Origin: Sulfidibacterium sp036244975
GTDB lineage: Bacteria; Bacteroidota; Bacteroidia; Bacteroidales; F082
Reading direction: 5' to 3'
DNA length: 64,000 nucleotides
NCBI GenBank assembly: GCA_036244975.1
Contig: BTTE01000007.1
Location: forward strand, 1 to 64,000
Part shown: positions 22,843 to 31,289 of the stretch, in pieces
Position numbering within the stretch: the first letter of the stretch is position 1
How the letters are laid out: the number at the start of each line of letters is the position of its first letter
Program-made: the position numbers and the translations under genes
Notes under the pieces: model-generated
What the model was told of the DNA's origin: nothing
Database searches by the model: none
Seen by the model: the letters and a program-made list of their open reading frames with translations, nothing else

Positions 22843-24618
22843 ATGAAAAAAATACTTCTGCTTATCAGTTTGTTTCTTTCCGTTACGCTCTTTGCACAAA
22901 ACGGGGAACCCGCCAACACGATTCATTTGAAAATTTTGGAAACAGGCGATGTACACGGCTCTGTTTTTCCGCAGGACCTGGTGAAACAACGCATACGAAG
23001 AGGCTCGCTGGCACAGGTGGAAACTTACGTAAAAGACCTCCGGGCAGATAAAAACCAGACGGTCATTCTGCTGGATGACGGTGATATCTTGCAGGGTACA
23101 CCTTTTGTCTATTATTATAATTACGTAGATACCACCGAAGTACACCAACTGGCTATCGTTATGAATTACATGCGCTATGCAGCCGGAACGGTGGGCAACC
23201 ACGATATTGAGCCGGGACATGCCGTATTTGACAAGTTCCGGAAAGAGATTGATTTTCCCTGGCTGGCAGCTAATGCGGTAGTTGATTCCACCGGAAAACC
23301 ATATTTTAAACCTTATGTGATTTTGCATCGCGACGGGCTGAAGATCGTCGTCTTCGGTATGGTTACGCCGGGAATTCCCAACTGGCTGGCACCATCTATA
23401 TGGTCGGGTATGCATTTTGAAGGTATGGTGAAAACTGCACGCTACTGGGTGAAATATATTCGTAACCATGAACATCCGGATTTACTTATCGGCCTGTTCC
23501 ACTCGGGTACCGACAGCCATTATGGCGCAAGCGACAATGGCCAGCCTCTGGAAAATGCTTCGGAGGTGGTAGCGAGAGAAGTTCCCGGTTTTGATGTTGT
23601 TTTTGCGGGCCACGACCACAGGCCGAGTAATGCAACCGTAACCAATGCTGCCGGCAAAGAGGTGCTGCTGATAGACGCCGGCGCCCACGCGGAGCTTGTC
23701 TCCGAAGCCGACATCAACCTTACTTACAATCCCAAAACCGGACGCTACGAAAAAACCATTACCGGACACCTGCGCAGTATGTCCGGTTATACGCCCGACA
23801 GCGCATTTATGCAGAAATTTATGCCGGATTTTATTCAGGTTCAGAAGTTCGTCAATAAACCTATCGGTAAATTTACCAAAACTGTTGATGCCGGAAATGC
23901 CCTTTTCGGCCCCTCGGCTTTCGTGGATATTATCCATCAGCTTCAACTGAAAGAAACACATGCCGACGTCTCCATCGTTTCGTTGCTCTCCATGAACGCA
24001 CGTATTGACAAAGGAGTGTTTTATATGCGGGATATGTTTAAGCTCTACCGGTTTGAGAATTACCTTTATACTATCCGTTTGAGTGGCCGTGAAATCAAGA
24101 ACCTGTTGGAATACTCTTACGGACTGTGGTTCAACACTATGCAAAGCAAAAAAGACCATCTGCTTCTCTTCAAGACGGACGCCAGGGGGAATTTGGCTTT
24201 GTCGAAATGGACAGGAAGACCCTATTTGAAAAATGCTTATTACAATTTCAATTCGGCAGCCGGTATCAGGTACGTGGTTGATGTAAGTAAAAAACCCGGA
24301 AACCGGATTCACATCCTCTCCATGGCTGACGGAAAGCCGTTTGACATGAACAAAACTTATACCGTAGCCATTAATTCTTATCAGGGCAACGGTGGCGGCG
24401 GCACACTGACAGAAGGCGCCGGTATTTCCAAACCGGAGCTAAGCAAACGACTGATATCCAGCTCAAAAAAAGATATTCGCTATTTGATGATGAAATGGAT
24501 AGAAAGGCAGGGAGTGGTTACACCCAAAGCACTGGACGAATGGAAAATAATTCCTGAAAAATGGGTTAACCCCGCTACAAAACGCGATAGGGAACTGCTC
24601 TTCGGAGAAAAGGATTAG
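22843..24618 (+). CDS. Periplasmic 5'-nucleotidase / 2',3'-cyclic phosphodiesterase family protein
   Basis: 591 residues. A signal peptide (MKKILLLISLFLSVTLFAQ, cut after FAQ or just before) is followed by a calcineurin-like metallophosphatase domain (about 30-330). Its metal-binding motifs are ETGDVHGSV (D-x-H), LDDGDILQGTP, GTVGNHDIEPG and FAGHDHRPSN. A 5'-nucleotidase C-terminal substrate domain follows (about 350-560; VAINSYQGNGGGG). The family dephosphorylates nucleotides or opens 2',3'-cyclic nucleotides outside the inner membrane for salvage. An exact promoter box TATATTTG is at 22816-22823. The class is sure; the exact substrate is not. Confidence 0.92.
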   Translation: MKKILLLISLFLSVTLFAQNGEPANTIHLKILETGDVHGSVFPQDLVKQRIRRGSLAQVETYVKDLRADKNQTVILLDDGDILQGTPFVYYYNYVDTTEVHQLAIVMNYMRYAAGTVGNHDIEPGHAVFDKFRKEIDFPWLAANAVVDSTGKPYFKPYVILHRDGLKIVVFGMVTPGIPNWLAPSIWSGMHFEGMVKTARYWVKYIRNHEHPDLLIGLFHSGTDSHYGASDNGQPLENASEVVAREVPGFDVVFAGHDHRPSNATVTNAAGKEVLLIDAGAHAELVSEADINLTYNPKTGRYEKTITGHLRSMSGYTPDSAFMQKFMPDFIQVQKFVNKPIGKFTKTVDAGNALFGPSAFVDIIHQLQLKETHADVSIVSLLSMNARIDKGVFYMRDMFKLYRFENYLYTIRLSGREIKNLLEYSYGLWFNTMQSKKDHLLLFKTDARGNLALSKWTGRPYLKNAYYNFNSAAGIRYVVDVSKKPGNRIHILSMADGKPFDMNKTYTVAINSYQGNGGGGTLTEGAGISKPELSKRLISSSKKDIRYLMMKWIERQGVVTPKALDEWKIIPEKWVNPATKRDRELLFGEKD

Positions 24619-24698
24619 AATTTAGGCAATAATGTATTCAGGGTGTTGTTGACCAGCTCTTCAATGAGAATATCTTTTGTTATTTCAGGTTTTGCCAT
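24615..24698 (-). CDS. Small ORF with DUF1858-like start (27 aa)
   Basis: ATG at 24698, stop TAA at 24615-24617, encoding MAKPEITKDILIEELVNNTL and seven more residues. The opening ITKDILIEELV resembles the first helix of DUF1858 (ITKDMTIEEIV), but the rest of that domain, including its CxxC, is missing. It lies 44 bp behind the aconitase-family gene on the same strand and overlaps the nucleotidase stop by 4 bp. It could be a genuine micro-protein or a gene fragment. Confidence 0.3.
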   Translation of the reverse strand: MAKPEITKDILIEELVNNTLNTLLPKF

Positions 24699-24741
24699 GG
24701 TCAAGACTTTTTACAAAAAAAAACAAAGAGAAAACAACAGC

Positions 24742-26547
24742 TTAGAATAGTCCATCGTTTTTGTAAATTTCCATTTGCACTTCCGGGAACGGTGTAATTT
24801 GTGTGGATTTGCCATTTCTTTCATTGATCAGTTTACCGGTTTCAAAATTCAGGGAAATGATATCGCCATCATGCAAATCAATATCGGTCAGGGAATTGTA
24901 AGTGAGAACCGGCATGGAGGCATTAATAGCATTTCGCTCATAAATGGCGCCAAACGACCGGGCAAGAATAGCCTGAACGCCGAGTGTTTTAAAGCCATCC
25001 ACCGCCTGCTGCCGTGAACTCCCGGCGCCGAAATTTTTGCCGGTTACCACAATGTCTCCGGGTTTTACTTTTTTGGCAAAATCTTCGTAGCTTTCGAGGT
25101 TATCAAAGATATATTGTCCCATTTTTTCCGGATCGGTAATCTGGAGATACCGGTTATGGAAAATCATATCCGTGTCAATATCATCCTTTTCGATGAGCCA
25201 TACACGGCCTTTCACCTCTACCCGCTTTTCTACTGAGGGATGCGTGTGAGTAACGGCAGGCTTAAAACTCACGGCTTCATTTTCATAATCAAAACGAGCA
25301 GGATGATCGGGAATATCGTCCTCGGTTGTAATATATCCCGCCACAGCAGAAGCCGCAGCAGAAGCCGGGGAAGCAAGATATACCACCCCTTTCCCCTGTT
25401 TTCCGGGGAAATTTCTGTTTCCCGTACTTATGGTAACCTCTCCGGGACCATTTTGGCCGACCTGTCCGGCAGCACAACCGGCACAACCGGCGTTAGACAC
25501 CAATGCTCCGGCATCTTTAAAAATGGCGATCAGTCCTTCATCAAGGCACTGTCGCCAAATTTTATCCGTAGCCGGAACAATCTTAAGCACCACGCCGGGA
25601 GCCACTTTGCGGCCTTTCAAAACATTTGCCACCGCACGCATATCTTCCATTCGTCCGTTGGTACAACTACCCACAAAAGCTGAATCTATCTTCACCCGTT
25701 TTTCGGTGTTGATGTCCACGGTGTCGTGCGGTTTCCCCGGACGACTGACCATCGGAACGAATGTACGCACATCAAGTGTAAACTCATCGACATAAACGGC
25801 ATCCGTATCGGCGACAACAGCTTCTAATTTCCGGCCGGTTTGCCTTTCACAGAAATCCATAATGGCCTTGTCAGGTGGAAAAAGCAGGATAATCACCCCC
25901 ATTTCGGTGCCCATAGAGGCAATCGTGATCCGCTGATCCAACGTGAGTTTGTCCACCACTTCGCCATAAAACTCCACAGAAGTTCCCAGCAGAGAATTGG
26001 CGCCGAATTTATGTAACAGATTCAGGATAATATCTTTAGCTGTTACCCTTCCGGGAAGTTGTCCGATCAGATTTATTTTTACCGACGGGGGCACTTTAAA
26101 CCAGACTTTCCCGCGATAAAAAGCCACGGCGATATCCTTGTCGCCCATTCCCTGCCCAAAGGCGCCGATGGCTCCGAGGATGTTGGCATGCGAATCGGTA
26201 GTAACGGCAGTTGAACCGGGCCATGCCAATCCCTCGCGAATAAGGGTGTGCGTTCCGATACCATTATTAATATCAAAAACTTTAATACCGTGTTTACGGG
26301 CAAACACACGCATAACCTGCTGGTTGGCAGCATATTTCTGATCGCTACCCGTGGGATTGGTATCAAAGGTGAAAAAGGTCTTAGAAGGATCGGCAATACC
26401 GAGGCCGTAGGTTTCAATATTTTTTACCACACCGGGGCCACCAAAATCCCGGGCAACACGGGCATCAATTTCAATATCCACAATATCGCCGGGTTTAACG
26501 GCATTTTCAACCGAATGAGCGGCAATTATTTTCTCAATTATTGTCAT
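24742..26547 (-). CDS. Aconitase-superfamily hydratase, single-chain LeuC/LeuD-like (Aquifex-type aconitase)
   Basis: 601 residues. A LeuC-like core (1-420) holds the [4Fe-4S] cluster ligands: a cysteine in FVGSCTNGRMED and two in SNAGCAGCAAGQ. A swivel domain (about 445-590, LeuD-like) follows with KDDIDTDMIFHNRYLQI and GKNFGAGSSRQQAVDG, the latter binding the substrate carboxylate. The two domains are encoded as one chain. The enzyme isomerises a hydroxy-tricarboxylate; citrate/isocitrate and isopropylmalate are the main candidates, and no leuB or leuA neighbour decides between them. It shares orientation with the acyltransferase-like gene 46 bp upstream. Confidence 0.85.
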   Translation of the reverse strand: MTIIEKIIAAHSVENAVKPGDIVDIEIDARVARDFGGPGVVKNIETYGLGIADPSKTFFTFDTNPTGSDQKYAANQQVMRVFARKHGIKVFDINNGIGTHTLIREGLAWPGSTAVTTDSHANILGAIGAFGQGMGDKDIAVAFYRGKVWFKVPPSVKINLIGQLPGRVTAKDIILNLLHKFGANSLLGTSVEFYGEVVDKLTLDQRITIASMGTEMGVIILLFPPDKAIMDFCERQTGRKLEAVVADTDAVYVDEFTLDVRTFVPMVSRPGKPHDTVDINTEKRVKIDSAFVGSCTNGRMEDMRAVANVLKGRKVAPGVVLKIVPATDKIWRQCLDEGLIAIFKDAGALVSNAGCAGCAAGQVGQNGPGEVTISTGNRNFPGKQGKGVVYLASPASAAASAVAGYITTEDDIPDHPARFDYENEAVSFKPAVTHTHPSVEKRVEVKGRVWLIEKDDIDTDMIFHNRYLQITDPEKMGQYIFDNLESYEDFAKKVKPGDIVVTGKNFGAGSSRQQAVDGFKTLGVQAILARSFGAIYERNAINASMPVLTYNSLTDIDLHDGDIISLNFETGKLINERNGKSTQITPFPEVQMEIYKNDGLF

Positions 26548-26593
26548 AATATTTTCTGTTTAAGACGCCAAAATTAAGAGAAATACTAAAGAA

Positions 26594-27775
26594 TTATACC
26601 AATTTCCGGGCTCTTTTAAATTCCTTTGTCCTGTCGAACAAATAGCGATAGGTTACATAGGTTTTGTAAATGCGTGCTTCCACATTCCGTTCCACCATTT
26701 TCATCATGGACGGGTTAAAATCACCAATCCAATTCATTTCAAGATGCGCATAAGGGAATCCGGATTTTTTAGTTTCTACCTCAAACCGGTGAATAATAGC
26801 TGATTCCACTCCTTTCCCCTGATGTTCCGGCGTAACGCCGAAAATCAGTCCCAGCAGGCGGTCGGCTCTGTGAAACACCCTGAGTCCGAGATAAAGACGG
26901 ATTTTGTTAAACCAGTTCAGTTTTCCATTAAAATTACGGATAATCCGGTTCATGTCGGGAATCATAATAAAGAAAGCGATGGGGTCATTTTTATAGTAGC
27001 CAAAAATAATGGCACGCTCATCGATAATAGGTTTCAGCGCATGAAGCAATGCTTTTGCCTGTAACAGTCTCATGGAACTCACACCGGGGAACCTTGCCCA
27101 TGCTTTGTTATAAATCGTCAGAAAATCTTCCGCATACTGATCAAATCGTTTCCAACGGAAAGTATCGAAGCGATAATCCGGATTTTTCAGTAACCGGACA
27201 GCTTTCTCGTGGTTTATTTCCGACGCTCCGTCTGCGATATTTTTATAATAGACGTATTGGTTAAAATAATTCTTAAAGCCATAATTTTCAAAAAGCTCGT
27301 TATAGTAAGCAAAATTGTAAGGCATGTTGAAAGTGTTTTCATAGAAGCCCTCCTTGAGGCATCCCCAAAAATTATCGCGACTTCCGAAATTTACCGGGCC
27401 ATCCATAGCTTCCATACCTTTGCTTTCCAGCCACTTTTTACCGGTATCAAAAAGGATGTTGGCTGCTTCCTGATGATGGATACAGTCAAAAAAACCAACG
27501 CCTCCGGTGGGCTGCGCATTTTTCCGGGCCGTACTTTTCTCAAAAAAAGCGGCCATACGTCCGATCGTTTTATGCTGTTCATCCTGCAACAGCCAGCGGA
27601 CAGCTTCACCTGTTCTGAACATTTTATTCCTGTCGGGATCAAACACTCTTTCCACCTCATCATCTAACGGTCTAATCCGGTTTTTCTCTTTCTTGTATAA
27701 CCGGGCAGGAAAATCCAGAAATTCCTTTTTCTGACTTCTATCGGTTACCTCTGTTAGAAAATATTTTTCAGACAT
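26594..27775 (-). CDS. GNAT-fold acyltransferase-like protein, about 390 aa
   Basis: 393 residues of a family frequent in Bacteroidota, usually annotated as GTP cyclohydrolase-like or N-acetyltransferase-like without known function. The N-terminal part (SQKKEFLDFPARLYKKEK) leads to a region with GGVGFFDCIHHQEAANILFD and MDGPVNFGSRDNFWGCL. A C-terminal GNAT-type segment carries FGVTPEHQGKGVESAI, an acetyl-CoA-binding Q/RxxGxG/A loop variant. It has no signal peptide or membrane segment. It may be cotranscribed with the aconitase-family gene. Substrate unknown. Confidence 0.65.
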   Translation of the reverse strand: MSEKYFLTEVTDRSQKKEFLDFPARLYKKEKNRIRPLDDEVERVFDPDRNKMFRTGEAVRWLLQDEQHKTIGRMAAFFEKSTARKNAQPTGGVGFFDCIHHQEAANILFDTGKKWLESKGMEAMDGPVNFGSRDNFWGCLKEGFYENTFNMPYNFAYYNELFENYGFKNYFNQYVYYKNIADGASEINHEKAVRLLKNPDYRFDTFRWKRFDQYAEDFLTIYNKAWARFPGVSSMRLLQAKALLHALKPIIDERAIIFGYYKNDPIAFFIMIPDMNRIIRNFNGKLNWFNKIRLYLGLRVFHRADRLLGLIFGVTPEHQGKGVESAIIHRFEVETKKSGFPYAHLEMNWIGDFNPSMMKMVERNVEARIYKTYVTYRYLFDRTKEFKRARKLV

Positions 27776-27814
27776 TCTTTCCTGGTTAATTTAATCTAAA
27801 ACGCAAAAGGCAGG

Positions 27815-28669
27815 TTAATCCTGCAGAATCCACAATTTGGGGTATTTCTTCGACAGTTTTTGTCTCTCTCTTTTTATTTGTTGAAAATTGGATGACTTAT
27901 AAAGATAAATCCGGATATGTTTATGACTTCTCAGAATCCCTGTATTTTTATAACCTTTTGATTTTAAGCGGCTCAAAACTTTATTTGCAGAATTTATTCC
28001 AGGATAACTACCGTAAACCAAATAATACGAATGGACCCTGGCTTTTTTCGTTGTATTCTTTTGTTTTTCCCTGCACAGTTTAGGTTTCCCGGCCTTGTCA
28101 GGCCTTTGTCCAAACCACACCGAGGCATAATGTCCGTTGAGAGCTACCCCCATAGCAGCCCATGATTTTTTCTCCCACCTCCCGGTGGTTAGTATCATTG
28201 CCATCGCCTCCGGACTGTCTTCCCACAATCCGAGGATGCTATCCACCCGCATACTATCCTGCATATAACCTGCCAGTTCATAACCTCTGTAACGATACGT
28301 TGTAAGCTCCTGCGGTTTTTTCCACATACCCTCCTGGTTGACCACATAAGGGTTAAAGCAAACGGCTTTCCACCGGCCTTTACCTTTGTCAGACCAGCTG
28401 GACAAATTACAAATGCCGGTATCGGGATGGTTTTGTATCAAATCAGTTACATGAACTTTGGCTACATACGAAAGGGAAACGGAGAGCGGAATAGCTTTTT
28501 TACCATGCGCTATCCTTATTCTGTTAATGCTGTCGGCAAGTCGTTTTTCGGCAGGGCGAATGCAGAAACCGGAAGGGATTTTTTTCTGGGCAATAAGGGA
28601 ACCCGGGAACAGCATCCAACTGAGCAGAAACAACCACACCGGCATGAAAAGGCCATCCCTTTTTACCAT
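27815..28669 (-). CDS. Secreted CAP-domain protein with C-terminal SPOR domain
   Basis: 284 residues. There is a signal peptide (about 1-27, ending SLIAQ). A CAP/SCP-like domain (about 38-200) opens with EKRLADSINRIRIAHGKKAI and contains the conserved H/E-type positions in the segments AKVHVTDLIQNH, LGLWEDSPE and ASVWFGQ. A SPOR domain (about 210-284, YYLVYGSYPGINSANKVLSR) would bind denuded glycan strands of peptidoglycan, placing the protein at the cell wall or septum. The CAP-SPOR combination suggests a cell-envelope role. Single gene on the minus strand. Confidence 0.75.
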   Translation of the reverse strand: MVKRDGLFMPVWLFLLSWMLFPGSLIAQKKIPSGFCIRPAEKRLADSINRIRIAHGKKAIPLSVSLSYVAKVHVTDLIQNHPDTGICNLSSWSDKGKGRWKAVCFNPYVVNQEGMWKKPQELTTYRYRGYELAGYMQDSMRVDSILGLWEDSPEAMAMILTTGRWEKKSWAAMGVALNGHYASVWFGQRPDKAGKPKLCREKQKNTTKKARVHSYYLVYGSYPGINSANKVLSRLKSKGYKNTGILRSHKHIRIYLYKSSNFQQIKRERQKLSKKYPKLWILQD

Positions 28670-28710
28670 AATATAAAATTTTGATAAATGTACAAATTAT
28701 CCTTTTGCCT

Positions 28711-29538
28711 TTACCATCTAAACCGGCTTAAATCTCTTGCAACAATATTATCATAATCCAGCATCAACCGGCGCAGCAGAGGATGCTGCACATCGAAATT
28801 CCACTGATTCAACCGTACAACCGGCAACACCTTCGGGCTGGTACCCGTTAAAAAACAAGCATCGAAAGTCTTCATCTCTGCGGGCATAATTTTTGTCTCC
28901 TCCACCGGAATATCGTTTTCTGCTGCCAGAGTTAGTACTTTGGCCCGTGTGATTCCCGGCAACACCAACGATAATTCTGACGTAAAAATTTTATTATCCC
29001 GTATGAAGAAGATGTTGGAACGGCTTCCTTCGGTTAAAAAGCCCTCTGCATTCACATAAACGACCTCCCAATAATGCTCTTTTTTTATCAGCGTATCCGC
29101 TTGTTCGCGCAAGCTGTGTATAACTTTTTTTGCGTTGGGATTTTCTCTTTCCGCCTGCATGCTTCCCGCCACAACTCCTTCGGCATACTGCCGGGCGGAA
29201 GGATAAAAAAAAGGCATAACCCATGCCATAAACCAGTTACTACCGGAAGGATTTCGGTGAAACAGGAATTTGATATTGCCGATACGCATTCCGTTTTCGT
29301 CAATGAGGGCTTTCACTGACTGCCGGATAAATTTTCCGGAGAGATTCATCTGAATATTTTCCAAAACCGCAGAAGAAAAAATGCGGTCAATATGTTCCTT
29401 CAAAAACAGAGGAATTTCCTGTTCAATCCGTAAAATCTCATAGATACTAACTCCTTTCCCCGGAAAATGCGGATTGAAATCGCATGTTGAGCGCAATTGC
29501 GTATCATGCACAAAATAATTCAGCAGTGCTGTTTCCAT
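28711..29538 (-). CDS. Class IV aminotransferase (BCAT / aminodeoxychorismate-lyase fold)
   Basis: 275 residues with fold-type IV PLP enzyme features: a lysine in NPNAKKVIHSLREQA as the likely PLP anchor, EGFLTEGSRSNIFFIRDN and LPGITRAKVLTLA for phosphate binding, and the C-terminal FLTGTSPKVLPV. It could be a branched-chain or D-amino-acid aminotransferase or 4-amino-4-deoxychorismate lyase. A dedicated, longer IlvE lies at 53787-54815, which makes an IlvE role less likely here. It is 55 bp downstream of a DUF2007 gene on the same strand. Confidence 0.82.
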   Translation of the reverse strand: METALLNYFVHDTQLRSTCDFNPHFPGKGVSIYEILRIEQEIPLFLKEHIDRIFSSAVLENIQMNLSGKFIRQSVKALIDENGMRIGNIKFLFHRNPSGSNWFMAWVMPFFYPSARQYAEGVVAGSMQAERENPNAKKVIHSLREQADTLIKKEHYWEVVYVNAEGFLTEGSRSNIFFIRDNKIFTSELSLVLPGITRAKVLTLAAENDIPVEETKIMPAEMKTFDACFLTGTSPKVLPVVRLNQWNFDVQHPLLRRLMLDYDNIVARDLSRFRW

Positions 29539-29593
29539 AAACGAAAAGCATCAGATTCTTGAAAAGAAGAGTCAGGGAACGGTTATCTATTTC

Positions 29594-29827
29594 TTAATCT
29601 CTCGAAGCAAAATAATCATCGAGTATTTTTTTTGCCCTGACAAAATTAAAAGCCTCCACAAAAATTTTTACGGCATCTTCGGGCGAACCCTGTGCCCACC
29701 CGGCGCTAATGCTCTCTTCGAGGGTATCTTTGCGGATACAACCGATACCGTTTTCTTTCAGCAACTCTTCAAGAAAAAGACCTTCTACCCTTGAACCCGT
29801 ATAAACCAAACTCAATTCATCCGTCAT
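29594..29827 (-). CDS. DUF2007-family small protein
   Basis: 77 residues, matching the pattern of DUF2007 (putative signal-transducing protein, PII-like fold): LVYTGSRVEGLFLEELLKEN at the N-terminus, a central GWAQGSPEDAVKIFV, and the C-terminal helix AKKILDDYFA. It is cytosolic, with no cysteine cluster. Probably cotranscribed with the class IV aminotransferase. Function not known. Confidence 0.7.
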   Translation of the reverse strand: MTDELSLVYTGSRVEGLFLEELLKENGIGCIRKDTLEESISAGWAQGSPEDAVKIFVEAFNFVRAKKILDDYFASRD

Positions 29828-30015
29828 AATGTTGTTCCTTTTAAAATTCTAAGTAAAGATAAGAAAAATCTTTACTCGCTTTGCAAATGATAATTGTTAA
29901 GAAATGATAAAGGGATGTGAAAAGGACCGACGGTAGTCAGCCTGCGCTGTCTGGCAGTTGTCAAACGGTTGTCATTCATTGTAATTGGTTGTAATTTATA
30001 GTAATTTTTTGTTTA

Positions 30016-30120
30016 TTTCATTCATCATTATTTCATTCATCATTATTTCATTCATCATTATTTCATTCATCATTATTTCATTCATCATTATTTCATTCAT
30101 CATTATTTCATTCATCATTC
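30016..30120. repeat. Seven tandem copies of a 15-bp unit
   Basis: The unit TTTCATTCATCATTA is repeated seven times without change except the last base of the final copy (C instead of A). Perfect copies mean recent expansion, so the locus is probably variable between strains. It is intergenic, between the DUF2007 and EamA genes, both on the minus strand. Confidence 0.97.
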
Positions 30121-30305
30121 CAATGCGGCAGGGATGATAGCGGATAGCCCGGAGAGCCAAAGCGGAATGGAGGCTTGCGGAGACAGGGCGACTGAAAGAA
30201 GCCACAGGAAACGCATAGCCGACACCGCTGTGGCATGAGGACTATGGAGCGGACAGCCCGGTGAGGTTTGCGTTGGAGTTGAGCGGAGGAACCGGGGCCG
30301 CCCAA
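30121..30305 (-). repeat. GC-rich structured intergenic element after the EamA gene
   Basis: It is much richer in G+C than its surroundings. The motif AGCGGATAGCCCGG (30139-30152) recurs as AGCGGACAGCCCGG (30248-30261), one mismatch, 109 bp apart. On the minus strand it begins right after the EamA stop with GGGCGGCCCCGG and repeats GGGCTRTCCGCT. Sequences of this kind are familiar at gene 3' ends in Bacteroidota and look structured. No ORF is credible here. Confidence 0.5.
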
Positions 30306-30312
30306 AAAATTA

Positions 30313-31209
30313 TCATGTACTGAGTTTGATAATGGCAAAGACCATGACTGCCGCGCTGATAAGCTGAACCGGCGAAAGCACACTTCCATTCACAACATAG
30401 TCAAAGAAAATGGCAGAAACGGGAAACAGCAGTTCGCTGATGGTGGCCACAATGGCTCTGACCCTTCGTAATCCGTAATAATAGATAAAAATAGCGCCCG
30501 AACCGGTTGTCAGGCCTATCAGCACAAAAAACATCCAGTGCAACCGGTTGGTATGCATCACCTCGGTATATTTACCAAAAATCACCACATAAAACAGCAT
30601 GATAACCGTCGTAAAGCCATACCGGAAAAAGGTAGCCGTCAGAAAGTTAAAGTGAAGCAGGATTTTTTTTGAAAATACGGTGGAACTGCCAAAGGAGAAA
30701 GCTGCCAGTATGGCCAGCAATGCGGCATAAAGAGTATTCTTATTGGTGCCCATGCCCGGCAAATGCCAGCCAAATGTCAGAAAATAACTGGCAAGAACGG
30801 CAAGAGAAGCCCATAGTGCAAATTGTTTTTTTATCTTCTCTTTCAGAAGGATAGCTGCCAAAGTTATGGCAAATATGGGTTGCAGTTTTTGCAGCAATAC
30901 CACCACCGATAAATCCTTAAAATTGACGAGAAACAGTGCTTTCACAATGGCCATTGTCCCAATCGCACCACCAAAAACAGCAATTAAAGTAAACGTGATG
31001 TAATCCTGCCGGAGAAAGGTTTTAAGCTGCTTGTACTCGCTAAACATGAAAACATTCATGAGTAGAAAAGGAATGGCATGCAGCATAAAAACCACGTAAC
31101 CCACATTTAGTCCATGCAGGCGCGGCGTAAGTACCACCCCATCGAATCCCCACAAAATAGCAGAAAAGCCAATGGCAGCCGTTCCTCTGATAATTTCTCT
31201 GTTGCGCAA
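30313..31209 (-). CDS. EamA/DMT-family transporter
   Basis: 298 residues with about ten hydrophobic helices and an internal duplication of two EamA domains (about 10-145 and 155-295; ILLKEKIKKQFALWASLAVLA and LLFPVSAIFFDYVVNGSVLS mark the ends of the halves). The drug/metabolite transporter superfamily exports amino acids, nucleotides or other metabolites; the substrate here is unknown. An exact promoter box on the minus strand (CAAAAGTA, 31232-31239) lies 22 bp before the start. Confidence 0.88.
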   Translation of the reverse strand: MRNREIIRGTAAIGFSAILWGFDGVVLTPRLHGLNVGYVVFMLHAIPFLLMNVFMFSEYKQLKTFLRQDYITFTLIAVFGGAIGTMAIVKALFLVNFKDLSVVVLLQKLQPIFAITLAAILLKEKIKKQFALWASLAVLASYFLTFGWHLPGMGTNKNTLYAALLAILAAFSFGSSTVFSKKILLHFNFLTATFFRYGFTTVIMLFYVVIFGKYTEVMHTNRLHWMFFVLIGLTTGSGAIFIYYYGLRRVRAIVATISELLFPVSAIFFDYVVNGSVLSPVQLISAAVMVFAIIKLST

Positions 31210-31289
31210 TTCTTTCTAAGATTTCAGTAGGCAAAAGTAGAAAATTTAAACAGTCTGCTGCCGGTATTCTGCCCTACAACACGCCTGTT

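Noticed and set aside
22696..24312. Long minus-strand frames opposite the 5'-nucleotidase
   Set aside because: No family resemblance; they are codon-structure shadows of the real gene.
30016..30120. CRISPR-like array
   Set aside because: Units are contiguous with no spacers and no cas genes are present.
29996..30205. Minus-strand frame with repeated MMNEI
   Set aside because: It is the translation of the 15-bp minisatellite and adjacent GC-rich element, with no homology or start context.
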